The notes: a model not told the origin generated them from the letters alone. A DNA stretch of 64,000 nt from Pegoplata infirma (GCA_963921195.1 OY992536.1:237558023-237622022); one strand, 5' to 3'; positions 33,876 through 44,539 are shown, numbered from the stretch's first letter. A program made the numbers and translations.

Positions 33876-34120
33876 CACAGTACATGAGTAGTAGTATCAC
33901 AGAGTTGCATCTGATGGATGTAAGTATTAGTGACAGCAAACGGTGTAACTTTTGACGTTTCATACAAAACGTAAACAAACATCATAAATACATGCACAAA
34001 AGCTCACACGTACAGGCACACATATACTAGGCAGCGATGATCATTCTGTACTTAAAACCATACCACCATATTGGAAAGTACGCAATTAGCACCAGTGTTT
34101 GCATACTAGTCTGTACTGTG
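33876..34120. mobile_element. 245 bp hAT-like MITE inside retrotransposon copy A
   Basis: The inverted ends are CACAGTACATGAGTAGTA and, on the right as reverse complement, CACAGTACAGACTAGTA. A perfect 8 bp duplication GATCATAC flanks it (33868-33875, 34121-34128). Across the insertion the retrotransposon frame runs straight on when the insert and one duplicate are ignored, which confirms both boundaries. The inside is AT-rich and noncoding. An 8 bp duplication and CA-starting ends indicate hAT. Confidence 0.88.
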
Positions 34121-34600
34121 GATCATACGCATGGCATCCCGCTCAGTGCGAGTAAGAGGCTGAACGAAAATTCACTCTTTCAGATAGCCAACGACAGATG
34201 GCGACGTGAAACACGTGTCTCAACACGAGGATGGTGTGGCCCTCATTTGATCGCCGGCGCACGGGTAGGATCATCCAACTGTCCCGGAACCAGCTACGCA
34301 ACCTAGTTGCAGCCGTTACGGGGCACAGTTCACGATTCGGCGCACACGCCAGTAAAATGGGAATTCCCCACAATGATTACTGCGTGGGATGTCAGGATGT
34401 GGAGGAGGAAGACACGGTTACGCACTTCCTATGCCAATGTCCGCTATACGCCCATCGGAGAGCCAAACATTTTGGTAACCCGATACTGGCAGATTTGACG
34501 TGTCCATCCGGCATGGATGTGAATAGGATAATCTCGTTCTTTAGGGATTCTGAGCGTTTCAGCTTGGATCCCAGTGAGGCCACTCGAGCGCTACTATTTT
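34121..34600 (+). pseudogene. C-terminal part of retrotransposon copy A
   Basis: The segment reads ASKRLNENSLFQIANDRWRR, then shifts frame near 34,220 to SFDRRRTGRIIQLSRNQL and a zinc-knuckle-like motif, YCVGCQDVEEEDTVTHFLCQ (C-x2-C-x10-H-x4-C), which ends many LOA/R1-type ORF2 proteins. It is followed by a short 3' untranslated part. Confidence 0.8.
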
Positions 34601-34744
34601 CTTCACCTTTCTCTCTTTTATCCCTATATTTTCTTTTTCATATCTCTTCTATAGGTAAGACAACGGGACCACGTTTATTGAAGGACCCGAGTGAGCTGTC
34701 CAAAAGGCGGCTGTCTACCTACCTAACCTAACCTATGCCTCTTA

Positions 34745-34865
34745 TAGAAATTTATGAAAAAAAGTTGCAGTTTCTGAATAATTTTGTATAGAAAAAAGTC
34801 TCAGAATCTGAGAATTTTCTATATAAAAACATATTTTAGAATGATAGAATTTTTCTAAAGAAAAA
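34745..34865 (-). repeat. Dual-palindrome ~35 bp array, segment 6
   Basis: AAAGTCTCAGAATCTGAGAA and TTTTCTATATAAAAAC continue segment 5 on the other side of the retrotransposon. Confidence 0.65.
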
Positions 34866-35108
34866 ATATACCGATTTGCATGAAACTTAAAAAATTATAT
34901 AAAAGAGACAATTTTAAGTTTGGGGTGTTTCGGCTTATCGGCCACGGCCATATCAAGGATTTAGGGGTTCAAAAAATGGCTCAAATTTTTAAACACTGAA
35001 ATGGCCGATAAGCGGAGATACCCGAACCATAAAATCCTCTATTTTCAATATATTTTAAGTTTCAGGCATATAAGAGTTTATAAGAGTTAAGAGACTTCCC
35101 TTGTCAAA
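34866..35108 (-). repeat. AAGGGAAGTCTCTTAAC-family fragment (Harbinger-like, truncated)
   Basis: It carries CCGATTTGCATGAAACTTAA, GGGTGTTTCGGCTTATCGGC and GGCCGATAAGCGGAGATACC and ends GAGACTTCCCTTG followed by TCA. The same phrases are in the intact 258 bp element at 44277-44534. The left end is missing. Confidence 0.55.
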
Positions 35109-35512
35109 ATCAAAAAATGACTGCGAATTTTGTACTCCTGCCCAAAACATTAAATCATGATAATGTTTTGCGGAAGATTTGGGTGTACTTGCCAAAACAA
35201 AGTTTTTTTTAGAAAAAATAATGTTATATTACTTTGCTATTCCATGCAAAACGAATTGAAATATCAGTTGAGGACCCCATTCAAAAACCAAAAGAGCTGT
35301 ACATTTCGTAATTGAGTGCAAAAATAAGTGCAAAAAAGTGTTTTTACATTATGGAGAGTATAAAAGATTCGGCACCAAAGAATATAACACTCTCACTTGT
35401 TTTATGTACATTTGATAAACAAATGGAAAATTTTTATGCGAAAAGCTTTGACTTGGTGAAAAATAAGTTTTGGTAAAAAAAAATGTTTTTTTTAACAAAA
35501 AACAAAATTATG
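35109..35512 (+). repeat. Composite A-rich repeat, copy 4, left part
   Basis: The 5' module begins TGACTGCGAATTTTGTACTC and has GATAATGTTTTGCGGAAG, GCTATTCCATGCAAAACG and GTATAAAAGATTCGGC. It stops in ATTATGTTAAA, where copies 2, 3 and 5 continue with AAAATTAATGAACCC. The rest resumes at about 37,464 after a mini-me-like insertion. Confidence 0.75.
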
Positions 35513-37463
35513 TTAAACAAGTAAAAAAATTAAATTCGGCCTTGCCGAATGTAGTGATACCCTCCACAATTTCAAAAAGATTATTGCAAAAAACTTTATT
35601 TAAAAGGAAATTACTTTTGGGAAAAAAAAAAATTTTTTGGAAAAAAAATTTCCGCGAAAAAAAAAATTTGTTAAAAAAAATTCGCGATTTTTTTTTTTTT
35701 CAAAAAATATCTTCATATTTGTTTAAATACCATTTGGTGTTCAATTGTGTTCACATATGTCAACCAGAAGCCGAATTAAAGCATTTTGTATTTTTAGGTT
35801 ATGTTGAATGTGCTGAAATTTTTGAGGTGTGCGTTAGGGTTTCTAAATTCCCGGACTTTTTCAGTTCCCGGGAAATCGTTTTAAGAAAATCATATTCCCG
35901 GGAATTCCCGGGAATTTTTTAAATAAAACAAATTTTTGACTTTATCATATAAAAATTATAATTTTACAAATTAATGTCGTATTTCCCAATATAAAGCCAT
36001 TTTAGATGTCTTCTATTGTAAAATAGTTTTATAAACCTCTAAAATATACGAAGAAAATTCATAAAATATTTTTTGTAGAAATATTGCACCTTATCATAGT
36101 TTTAGTATTTGCATTGACGAATTTCCACTACATACAAAATTTTTCACAATTTGGAAAATATGTATAACTATCTGATTTTACAACAAATGCTTTTGGAAAA
36201 TTTTTCTAATTTTGAAGATATATTTAAATTAACTTTCGAATTATTAAAAATAATCGGTTTAAGACATCCGTGCAAAAGTGAGAACACCAGTGTACAAAGT
36301 AATAAAGTAATCCATCGACCGTTTTTTAGATCTGGCATCACCAAAGATATTTGGAAAGTTCTGGCAATGCCAAACTAAAGTTCAAACGTAAAGCAAAGAG
36401 AGACATAAAACAATCTGCATTCTCACTGTAAAACTGATATCTATCATCTCGCTCACAATTCGATTTGTGATAAAATTTCTTAAACAATACCATATGGTTT
36501 TTGTTTACTACTTTTTCAAACGCCATTTGTTATCCTACTATGTCACTATGCCAATGTAATATATAGACCTTGTGACGACGTGTTTTTACTGGTTGCTGGG
36601 ATAGAACTTGCGGCGACCAGGGTTCGGTACAAAAAATTTATTTTTAACGATCGATAGATGTCAGGCTATTACTTCATATATGAAATTTTGAGCTGAAAAC
36701 CAGGTTTGTTATAAATTCTTTCAAATATTGATAATTTTTGTTTAAGCACTATAAATATTGTTCTTCCGAATATGAAATACTAAATTTTGAAAAGAAGAAA
36801 TCATTGGAATTTTAGATTAAGAAAACTTTTGCCAATTTGCAACCAACCTTTGAAGTGAAATTTAGTTTGATTCCGTATTTTGTCACGAAATCGATTAAAG
36901 AAAAATAATTATAAGGCCTAAATAATATGCAAGCTGAAGCATATCCTTACTACTTTTTCTAAAAAAATGTTAATTCTTTCAAAGTTTCGATGTCAGTTTT
37001 AATAAATCATTTAAGATTGTGTTAAAAATGTGTAAATTAATATATTTTTATTAAAAAAATTAGCGACGAATTCCCGAAATTTCCCGAAGAAAAAATCCCG
37101 GGATTTTAAGAAAAATATTTCCCGGGAATTCCCGGGAAATTTTTCCCGAATAGAAACCCTAGTGTGCTTACATTTTCGTTCATAACTTTTGAACCGCTGA
37201 ACCGATATCGCTCAAATGCAAAACCAAACTTCTTGGGAGAACTTCCAATAAATGTGTTAAGTTTCAGTCATCTCTGTGCAATATTTAGTCCGTGACAGCA
37301 TTTTCCACAGACAGACGGACAGACGGACATCGCTAGAATGTCTTAAAATCGATTGGGCGTCATGAATATATATACTTTATGGGGTCCCAGATCGATATTT
37401 CGATGAGTTACAAACGGAATGACAAACTTATATATACCCTCTATCACTAAGTGGAGGGTATAA
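35513..37463 (-). mobile_element. Mini-me-like element, reverse, split by a hAT-like element
   Basis: Read forward it starts with its 3' end (CAAGTAAAAAAATTAAATTC, GGCCTTGCCGAATGTAG) and ends with ATCACTAAGTGGAGGGTATA. The run ACAGACAGACGGACAGACGG at 37308 is its GTCY stretch reversed. It is inserted into composite repeat 4, and the interruption at 35835-37161 is a later insertion, giving three nested layers. Confidence 0.8.
35835..37161. mobile_element. 1.33 kb hAT-like element with TAGGGTTTCTA ends
   Basis: The left end TAGGGTTTCTAAATTCCCGG and the right end, as reverse complement TAGGGTTTCTATTCGGG, are inverted. The flanks GTGTGCGT (35827-35834) and GTGTGCTT (37162-37169) agree at 7 of 8. 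Intact mini-me copies show the empty site AAGGTGTGCTTACATTTTCG. Both subterminal regions are packed with TTCCCGGGAATTCCCGGG words, probable transposase-binding sites. The short frames inside (for example 36151-36378) show no recognisable transposase. Confidence 0.82.
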
Positions 37464-38260
37464 AAAAAATTAATAAACCCAAAATTTTTGATGAAAAAAA
37501 ATGTTGATGAAAAAAAGTTTTTGATGAATTTTTTTGATGAAAAGAAAAATTTTTTGATGTAAAAAAAAATTGATGAAAAAATATGAAAAAAAAAATTTTT
37601 GGTGAGAAAAGAAAAATGATAATAAAAAGTTTGATAAAAAAATTTTATGAAAAAAAATTGATGAAAAAAACTATGATTAAAAAAAAATTACGAAAAAAAA
37701 ATGTTGACGAAAAAAAATTAATGCAAAAAAAAATTAGATGAAAAACAAAAAAATTGATGAAAAAAAAATTTTTTGATGAAAAAAAAAATTTTTGATGAAA
37801 AAAAAAAAATTGATGAAAAAAAAATTGATGAAAAAAAAATTTCATAAAAAAAATGAAAAAAATTATGAAAAAAAAAGTTTGATGAAAAAAACAAATATTA
37901 TTAAAAAAATTTGATTAACAAAAAAGTTTGATGAAAAAAAATTTTATGGAAAAAAAATTGATGAAAAAAAAAAATTTGATAAAAAAAATTTGATGAAAAA
38001 AAAAAAAAAAAATTTTGTTGAAAAATAATTATGTTACCTTTTATTCACCAGCTGGTGAAAAACGGTTTTATTCACCACGAGGTGAATTATTATCCAAGTT
38101 CCAAACCCAAGTTATTAAAATTTTTGGTTTTAAGAAAATGAAAATAGTAATTCCTGTTTTCTTTTTCGTTAACTGTTAGCTTATATAGTCAAACTGAGGA
38201 GGCGTCCTGCAACTTTTTTTAAAAGTAGACACCAGCCTAAAAACATTATCATGTTAAAAA
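37464..38260 (+). repeat. Composite A-rich repeat, copy 4, right part
   Basis: The GATGAAAAAAATTT array runs to about 38,005. The 3' module (38022-38258) has TTCACCAGCTGGTGAA, CACCACGAGGTGAATTATTA, GTTAGCTTATATAGTCA and CATTATCATGTTAAAA. It is very close to copies 2 and 3. Confidence 0.78.
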
Positions 38261-38279
38261 TTTAGAAAAAATAATATTT

Positions 38280-38590
38280 TTATACAAATATATACTTAGT
38301 AAAAAATTTTCTCAGAAAATTAAAATTTTCCTAAAGAAAAAATTTCTCAGAATCTGATAATTTTTCTATAGTAAAAATTTCACAGAAGATGAGACTTTTT
38401 CTAAAGAAAAAATTTCTCAGAATCTAAGATGTTTTCTATACAAACACTTTTCTTAGAATCTAAGAATTTTTTTCACTCATAGTCTGAACATTTTTCTGTA
38501 GAAAAAAATATCACGATATCTGAGACATTTTTAATAAATTATTAGATTTTGAAGATTTTTTTATAAATAATCAGATTTTGAGATTTTCAT
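38280..38590 (-). repeat. Dual-palindrome ~35 bp array, segment 7
   Basis: AATTTCTCAGAATCTGATAA, TTTTTCTATAGTAAAAAT and similar diverged units. The last units lose the second palindrome. Confidence 0.65.
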
Positions 38591-40059
38591 TATTATCCAA
38601 ATAGTTTGTTAGTTCTTTAAAAAACAGCCGAAAAAATTATATTCAAATTTGTTGTATCATGCTTATAGTAAAGTTATCGCATGGTACATAAAAGTTTTTT
38701 GGCGGTTTTTATTTTTCGTCTTTTTTTGTAAAATTTATCTAAAAATCTCAGGCATGCGCCTTTAGGACAGGAACAGTTGAAAAATATTTGCTCATTTAAT
38801 GCATACCTTTTTAAACATTATATTTTTGGCCAATTTCTGTCTCATTTAGTAGTATAGTATTTTTTCATAGCAGACGTCTACTACCGGCTTTTGATAATTA
38901 AGACATTGTGGCCACACAACGAAAAAAATACTCTAATTCTTTAATGCTGACATGAACATACATACATGATTATCAAGGATAAATTGAATCTAACAAGGGA
39001 GCACACAAAAAGGACAAAATAGTAAAGCAGTGTTATAGAGTATTTTGGAAAATTTAATTGGAAAGAATGTATACGAGTTAACTGACCTTACTTAAACTAC
39101 AATATAAAATGATGTGGAAATTTAAGTTTTTAAAGAATAACCAACATTTTCAAATGAAATAATTCTTCAAAATGTTTTAAAAATTTGTAGAAGGCGCCTA
39201 AATGTAGGTTATATTTTCTTTATATGTCAAAGCACCTAAATGTATGCTTTATTTTTTAATGTTTTGGTAACAAATGTTTACTTTACACTCATAACGATAG
39301 TAGAACGAACAGATTGAATTGAAGATATTGAAATTCTAAAAAAAAATTATTTTTATTATTAAAAATGATTTTACTTCAAGATGAGAAATTTTTCAGTTTT
39401 AATTTCTTCAACCTTCATTATTCATTAGTAGTAATTACAAAAATTTGTTTTTTTTTTCATAACACTTCACACTAATACACATTCCAAAAACATTAATAAT
39501 TTTTTAAAAAATTCTTTCATTTGTCATTTTGTGCAAAATAAAATCTAGGACGACTTAACAAGGAAACTGTCATAAATGTCAAATTTTAATCCACTTGTAA
39601 TATTTTTTTCTTCGTCGTCTTTTTCGCTCAAAACTAAAAATATCGTCAACATCAGTAAGTAGCATTTGTGTGTATATTGCGCTAACAACTGTTCTGTGGA
39701 GCGCCACTAATTTTCAAAACTTATTTTACACTAACTGTCAAGGAAAAGTAGTTGTAATTACTCAGAATACAGGAAGTGGTAGAAAAACAACAACAACAAC
39801 AGAATGAATGAAAAACATAATGTTGACACTTCAAGATAAAATTAATAAAAGAAAGAAAAAAAAAATCAACTTTTCTCATGAAAAGATTTTGATGGTAAAA
39901 TTAATTAAAAATTATTTTAATTTAAACTTAAGTGGAAGTTTGCCAATCATGGTTTTCAGTTTCCGAAACTAAAAATACAATGAATTGAATTTTAATTTTG
40001 TAGGCAAATATGACACAACAACTCATATTTCTAAAAAAAAGAAATATTGAAGATTTTTT
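38591..40059. other. AT-rich, apparently low-copy DNA
   Basis: No repeat family from the rest of the window recurs here. AACATCAGTAAGTAGC near 39,650 resembles a splice donor (TCA|GTAAGT), and AACAACAACAACAACAGAAT follows at about 39,790. Neither is enough for an exon call. The stretch may be host intron or intergenic DNA. Confidence 0.4.
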
Positions 40060-40157
40060 TCCACAGACACATTTTCAGACTTTTTTTACAGAAAACAAGG
40101 TCTCAGATTCTGAAATGTCCCAGACATTATTTTATACCGAAAATGTCTTAGATTCTA
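40060..40157 (+). repeat. Dual-palindrome ~35 bp array, segment 8
   Basis: GTCTCAGATTCTGAAATGTC and TTATACCGAAAATGTCTTAG lie immediately before the palindromic MITE. Confidence 0.6.
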
Positions 40158-40437
40158 CCCAGTCGGCAAAAAAGACACACCTGACAAACTGCTGACTCTC
40201 CCTTTATAAAATTGCTGACATCTTCATACAATTTTTCAAAATGTCATCAATGACATGTCAGCAGTTTGTCAGCGGTTGTTTAAATGAATTGTTAGTGGCC
40301 ACCGATACTGGTGGACACAGCTGACCAACTACTGACATGTCATTGATGACATTTTGAAAAATTGTATGAAGATGTCAGCGATTTCATAAAGGGAGAGTCA
40401 GCAGTATGTCAGGTGTGATTTTATTTTGCCAACTGGG
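40158..40437. mobile_element. 280 bp near-perfect palindromic MITE with TA duplication
   Basis: The ends CCCAGTCGGCAAAA and TTTTGCCAACTGGG are inverted, with TA on each side (40156-40157, 40438-40439). The arms are almost exact reverse complements over ~115 bp: ACTGACATGTCATTGATGAC, TTTGAAAAATTGTATGAAGA and AAAGGGAGAGTCAGCAG all recur inverted. The central ~45 bp are unpaired. TA duplications fit Tc1/mariner-type transposition. Confidence 0.88.
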
Positions 40438-40439
40438 TA

Positions 40440-41007
40440 ATACATTTTTTCTACACAGAAAAAGTCTCAGATTCTGTCTAAGTAAAATCTCAGATTTTGA
40501 GAATATTTCTCTATACAGAAAAAGTCTCAGACTCTGAGACATTTTTTTCTATACAGAAAAAGCTTCAGATTCGGAAAACTTTTTCGTCATAGAAAAATTC
40601 TCAGATTCTGTGATATTTTTTCTTTTTAGAAAAAGTTTTAGATTCTGAGACATTTTTTCTATATAAAAAATTATTCACATTCTGAAACATTTTTTCTATA
40701 TAGAAAAAGTCCCAGATTCTGAGACATGTTTCTACATATTCTGCGACATTTTTTGTATCTGTGTAGAAAAATGTCTCAGATTCTGATATATTTTTTCAAT
40801 AAAGAAAAGTGACATATTCAGAGATTTTTTTTTATAAACAAATTTTCAGATTCTGAGATATTTTTTCTATACAGAAAATGGTTCAGATATTGACACATTT
40901 CCTTTACACAAAACAAGGCTCAGATTCTGAGAGATTTTTTTCCACACAGAAACAGCATTAGATTTAGAGACATTTTTTCTATACAGAAAAAGTCTCAGAT
41001 TCTGAGA
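40440..41007 (+). repeat. Dual-palindrome ~35 bp array, segment 9
   Basis: It contains about 14 units of TCTCAGATTCTGAGACAT plus TTTTTCTATACAGAAAAAG. Both palindromes are clearest here and in the next segment. Confidence 0.85.
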
Positions 41008-41016
41008 TATTTTTAT

Positions 41017-41603
41017 GGTGACATGACATAATCCCCACGGACATTATCCCCATTTCCGTTATAGGGATTATGACCAAATTCATTTCGGTCATAATCCCCA
41101 TAATGGTAGTGGGGACTATGACCGAAAATAATTTGGACATAATTCCAATAAAAAACGGACATAATTCCCAGATTTATGGGGATAATGACCACATAACAAA
41201 TGGCCATAATCCACATTATAGGGATTATGTCCACTATACTAGTTGGTCATAATCCCAAAATTTTTTTTATTTTTGTCTTAAAAGTTTTTCTGCGTAGCCG
41301 GCCGTCGGCCGGGCTTAGGAATTACAAACTCCATGCATTAAACCCACCATTTCCGCAAAAAACGGGGATTATGACCGAAATTTCTTTGGACTTAGTTCCC
41401 ATAATATGAATGGGGGTTATGACCGAATAATTTTCGGTCGTAATCCCAACAGGTAACGGACATAATCCCCATTGGGATTATGACCGTTTTAGAAACGGTC
41501 ATAGTCCCCACAGCTATTATGGGGGTTATGTCCGTGATGAATTCGGTCACAATCCCCATTTCCGTTATGGAGGTAATGTCCGTGGAGATTATGTCCTGTC
41601 ACC
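41017..41603. mobile_element. GGGATTATG foldback element, intact copy with 9 bp target duplication
   Basis: The left end GGTGACATGACATAATCCCC is mirrored by GGAGATTATGTCCTGTCACC. The perfect 9 bp duplication TATTTTTAT flanks it (41008-41016, 41604-41612). The interior is a patchwork of CATAATCCCC / GGGGATTATG words in both directions, with AAATTCATTTCGGTCATAAT and the hairpin GTAGCCGGCC-GTC-GGCCGG near 41,295. No protein is encoded. A 9 bp duplication with GG-starting ends would fit Merlin or Mutator-type transposases; superfamily unresolved. Confidence 0.85.
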
Positions 41604-41612
41604 TATTTTTAT

Positions 41613-42187
41613 ATACAGAAAAAGTCTCAGATTATGAGACATTTTTTCTATACAGGAAACCTCTCAGATTCTGGAACATTTTTTCTATACAAAAAAAGTC
41701 TTAGATTCTAAGACATTTTTTTCTATATAGAAAAAGTCTCAGATTCTGAGACTTTTTTTGTACAGAAAAATTCTCAGATTCTAAGACACTTTTTCTATAA
41801 AGAAAATATCTCAGATTCTGAGACATATTTCTGAGATTCTGAGACATTTTTTCTATACAGAAAATTTTTTAAATTTTGACTCATTATTGTTATGCAAGTA
41901 AAGTCACAGATTATGAGACATTTTTTCTATACAAAAAAAGTCTCAGATTCTACGACATTTTTTCTATATAAAAAAAGAATCTGAGAATTTTTCTATTTAG
42001 AAAAAGTGTCTGAGGATCTTGGACTTTTTCTCTATATAAAAAAAATTCTCAGAATCTAAGACTTTTTCTGTATAGAAAAAGTGTCTCAGAATCTGAAACG
42101 TTTTCTGTATAGAAAAAGTGTCTCAGAATCTGAATGAATTTCTCTATAGAAAAAGTATCTCAGAATCTAAGACTTTTTATTATATAT
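41613..42187. repeat. Dual-palindrome ~35 bp array, segment 10 (orientation switches)
   Basis: Up to about 41,985 units read GTCTCAGATTCTGAGACATT (plus). From about 41,990 they read AGAATCTGAGAATTTTTCTA and AAAAAGTGTCTCAGAATCTG (minus). It is the second orientation switch in the window. Confidence 0.82.
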
Positions 42188-42189
42188 AA

Positions 42190-42601
42190 ATTGAGAGTGT
42201 TAAATTCGGCTGTGCCGAATCTTTCATACCCTTCAAAACGTAAAAAAAAAATTGCCAAGGGCTTTTTTGGGGGGGGGGGGGGTGGTGTAATGGGGGACTT
42301 TTAGAGCACCTTCCCATCGCGATAACTATACCAAAAGTTTCATTTATTTAACAAAAAATACAAAAAAAAAACATGTAAAAAGTGTTTTTTTCAGAGGTTG
42401 GTTCAGTTTTCCAAGGGGGAACTGTTTTCCCCCTTACCCGATTTTTCCCATTCACGAACTTAACCTGCCTAAGAACATGAGACACATTTGTGCCAAACTT
42501 CAGGCTGTTATATTTTGGACTGCATCGTGTTATATACAGACAGACGCACGGACAGACGGAAATTCATAGAATGTCTTAGAATTGATCATGAATCATTAAT
42601 A
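42190..42601 (-). mobile_element. Mini-me-like element, reverse, truncated
   Basis: It begins GAGTGTTAAATTCGGCTGTG, CCGAATCTTTCATACCC (3' end reversed), has a 14 G run at 42269-42282, then GAACTTAACCTGCCTAAGAA, GACAGACGCACGGACAGACG and TTGATCATGAATCATTAATA. It stops before the family's 5' TACCCTCCAC end. The G run corresponds to the C run in the forward copy at 4604. Confidence 0.65.
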
Positions 42602-44250
42602 TATGGGGCATTCCATGTCAAATCGGACACTTTGAAATTTTTTTTTTCAGATTTTCCCAATTTGTTTACAGTTTTAAGTACCCTTCGAAAACTCCTTCGT
42701 GGTAAGATTTCAGATTTTCTTGATGACCTGTTCGAAAGATATCGAATTTTTAAAAATTGGTAGTTTGTTCCTTTACTCAAACTTCTTTTACTCATAACTT
42801 CTTCAATAATGGTCCAAATTTCATTTTTTTTTTCAAAATTTTTGTTTTTTTACGTAATTTAAAAAAAAAATATCCCAAAAAATTCTTAAAAGCGCTCTAG
42901 TATGCGATTTTTAAGTTTTAAAATTTAAATCTCACTTTTGAAAATGTTTGTACTCTTCGATTTTTTCGAAATTTTTTTGTGTAAAACTTCTATTGATTCT
43001 ACAAACTTTTTGCCCAGGAGGATTGTGGGATAATTTTATTGTAATTTTCTAATCTTAAAATCATTTCTACTGCTCCAATGGTGCGTCATAGAGGGGTTAT
43101 TTATAAGACCGACCCCCATTAATTTTTTCGTCTTAACATGTCTTTGGAACAAACTAATACCCTACCTCCAATTTCTAAGGGGGCTCCCACACAAAACGAA
43201 ATTTTTTTAAATTTGCTCCAACCGCTCTAATTGCCCTAATAGTGCCCTTAAATGTATGACCGACCCACAATATTTTTTTATTCCAAACATTTTCTCTGAA
43301 CACACCTACCCTCTATCTCTAATTGTTAAGGCGGTCCCCATACAATTTTTTTTTTTTATTTTTTTGTAAATTTGTTTTATTTAATCAGCCCTTACCGGTC
43401 CAATGGTGCATCCGAGAGGGGTCATTAGTGAGACCGACCCCCATTTATTTTTACCCTCCAACATTTTTGTAAAACATACGACAGCCCTATCTCCACTCCC
43501 TAAGTAGGTTTCCATTCAAAATTACATTTTTATAAAATTTGCTCCAACTCTTATTTGTATGGGAGCCTACTTAGGAAGATGAGATAGGTCGTAGGTATGT
43601 TTTAAAAAAATGTTGTAGGGTAAAAATAAATGGGGGTCGGTCTCACTAATGACCCCTCTCGGACGCACCATTGGACCGGTAGAAGCTGAATAAATAAAAC
43701 AAATTTACAAAAAATAAAAAAAATTGTATAGGGACCGCCTTAACAATTAGAGATAGAGGGTAGGTATGTTCAGAGAAAATGTTTGGACTAAAAAAATATT
43801 GTGGGTTTGTCATATATTTTGTTGCTCTAAGGGCACTATTAGGGCAGTTAGAGCGGATGGAGCAAATTTAAAAAAATGTCGTTTTGTGTGGGAGCCCCCT
43901 TAGAAATTGGAGATAGGGTATTAGTTTGTTCCAAAGAAATGTTAAGACATAAAAATTAATGGGGGTCGGTCTTATAAATAACCCCTCTATGACGCACCAT
44001 TGGAGCAGTAGAAATGATTTTAAGTTTGGAAAATTACAATAAATTTTTTTCAAAAAATTTTAAAAAATAGTAATAATCGTTATCCCACGATCCTCCTGGG
44101 CAAAAAATTTGTAGAATCGATAGAAGTTTTACACAAAAAAAAATTCAAAAAAATCAAAGAGTACAAATATTTTCAAAAATGAGATTTAAATTTTAAAACT
44201 TAAAAATCGCATACTAGAGCGCATTTAAGATTTTTTGGGATTTTTTTGAA
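42602..44250. repeat. Large palindrome ('GACCGACCCCCATT' family), full copy
   Basis: Left-arm phrases GCGCTCTAGTATGCGATTTT, TAAGACCGACCCCCATTAAT, TCCAATGGTGCATCCGAGAG and CCCTAAGTAGGTTTCC recur inverted on the right as AAAATCGCATACTAGAGCGC, ATTAATGGGGGTCGGTCTTA, CTCGGACGCACCATTGGACC and GGGAGCCTACTTAGG. The centre is near 43,550 and each arm is ~690 bp. A preface (42602-42860, GGGGCATTCCATGTCAAATC) lies outside the palindrome but recurs at 61519. No reading frame is kept. Confidence 0.85.
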
Positions 44251-44276
44251 ACTTTTTTGTATTGAAAAATTTCTCA

Positions 44277-44534
44277 CAAGGGAAGTATCTCAACCCATAT
44301 GAACCGATTTGCCTGAAACTTAAAATATATATTAAAGAGACGATTTTAAGGTTAGGGTGTCTCGGCTTATCGGCCATATCAGTGTTTAAAAAATTCGTTG
44401 TCCCCTTATGAAACCATGTGGACCTTCGGGAAAATTTCGATAACTTCCGAACTAATAGGAATATCGTATAGAGCAAAAATACGTGTCGACTTAAATTTAA
44501 TAAAGATTATTTCTTATTCATATTTCTTCCCTTG
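44277..44534. mobile_element. 258 bp Harbinger-like MITE with TCA duplication
   Basis: The ends CAAGGGAAGTATCTC and CTTCTTCCCTTG (GAAGAAATA side) are inverted over about 9 bp. TCA is duplicated (44274-44276, 44535-44537), and the array sequence TTTCTCAGAATC is restored across the site. The interior (CATATGAACCGATTTGCC, CGGCTTATCGGCCATATC, CCTTATGAAACCATGTGGAC) recurs near 23,000, 34,900 and 59,230. Confidence 0.72.
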
Positions 44535-44539
44535 TCAGA

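Larger units (their letters stand above)
31924..34734 (+). mobile_element. LOA/R1-type non-LTR retrotransposon, 5'-truncated copy A
   Basis: GC content jumps sharply against the AT-rich surroundings. The flanking words ATGTCTCTTA (31914-31923) and ATGCCTCTTA (34735-34744) agree at 9 of 10 positions, a target duplication. The 3' end is CTACCTACCTAACCTAACC, the short tandem tail common to such elements. Domains in order: reverse transcriptase, RNase H, C-terminal zinc-knuckle-like motif. RNase H in the same frame favours the LOA or I/R1 groups over Jockey. The first half (ORF1, endonuclease) is missing. Several stops, frameshifts and a MITE insertion show that it is dead. Confidence 0.85.

Noticed and set aside
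36151..36378. 75-codon frame as a hAT transposase remnant
   Set aside because: It lies inside a hAT-like element, but I see no BED finger, RW or dimerisation motif, so the element is treated as noncoding.
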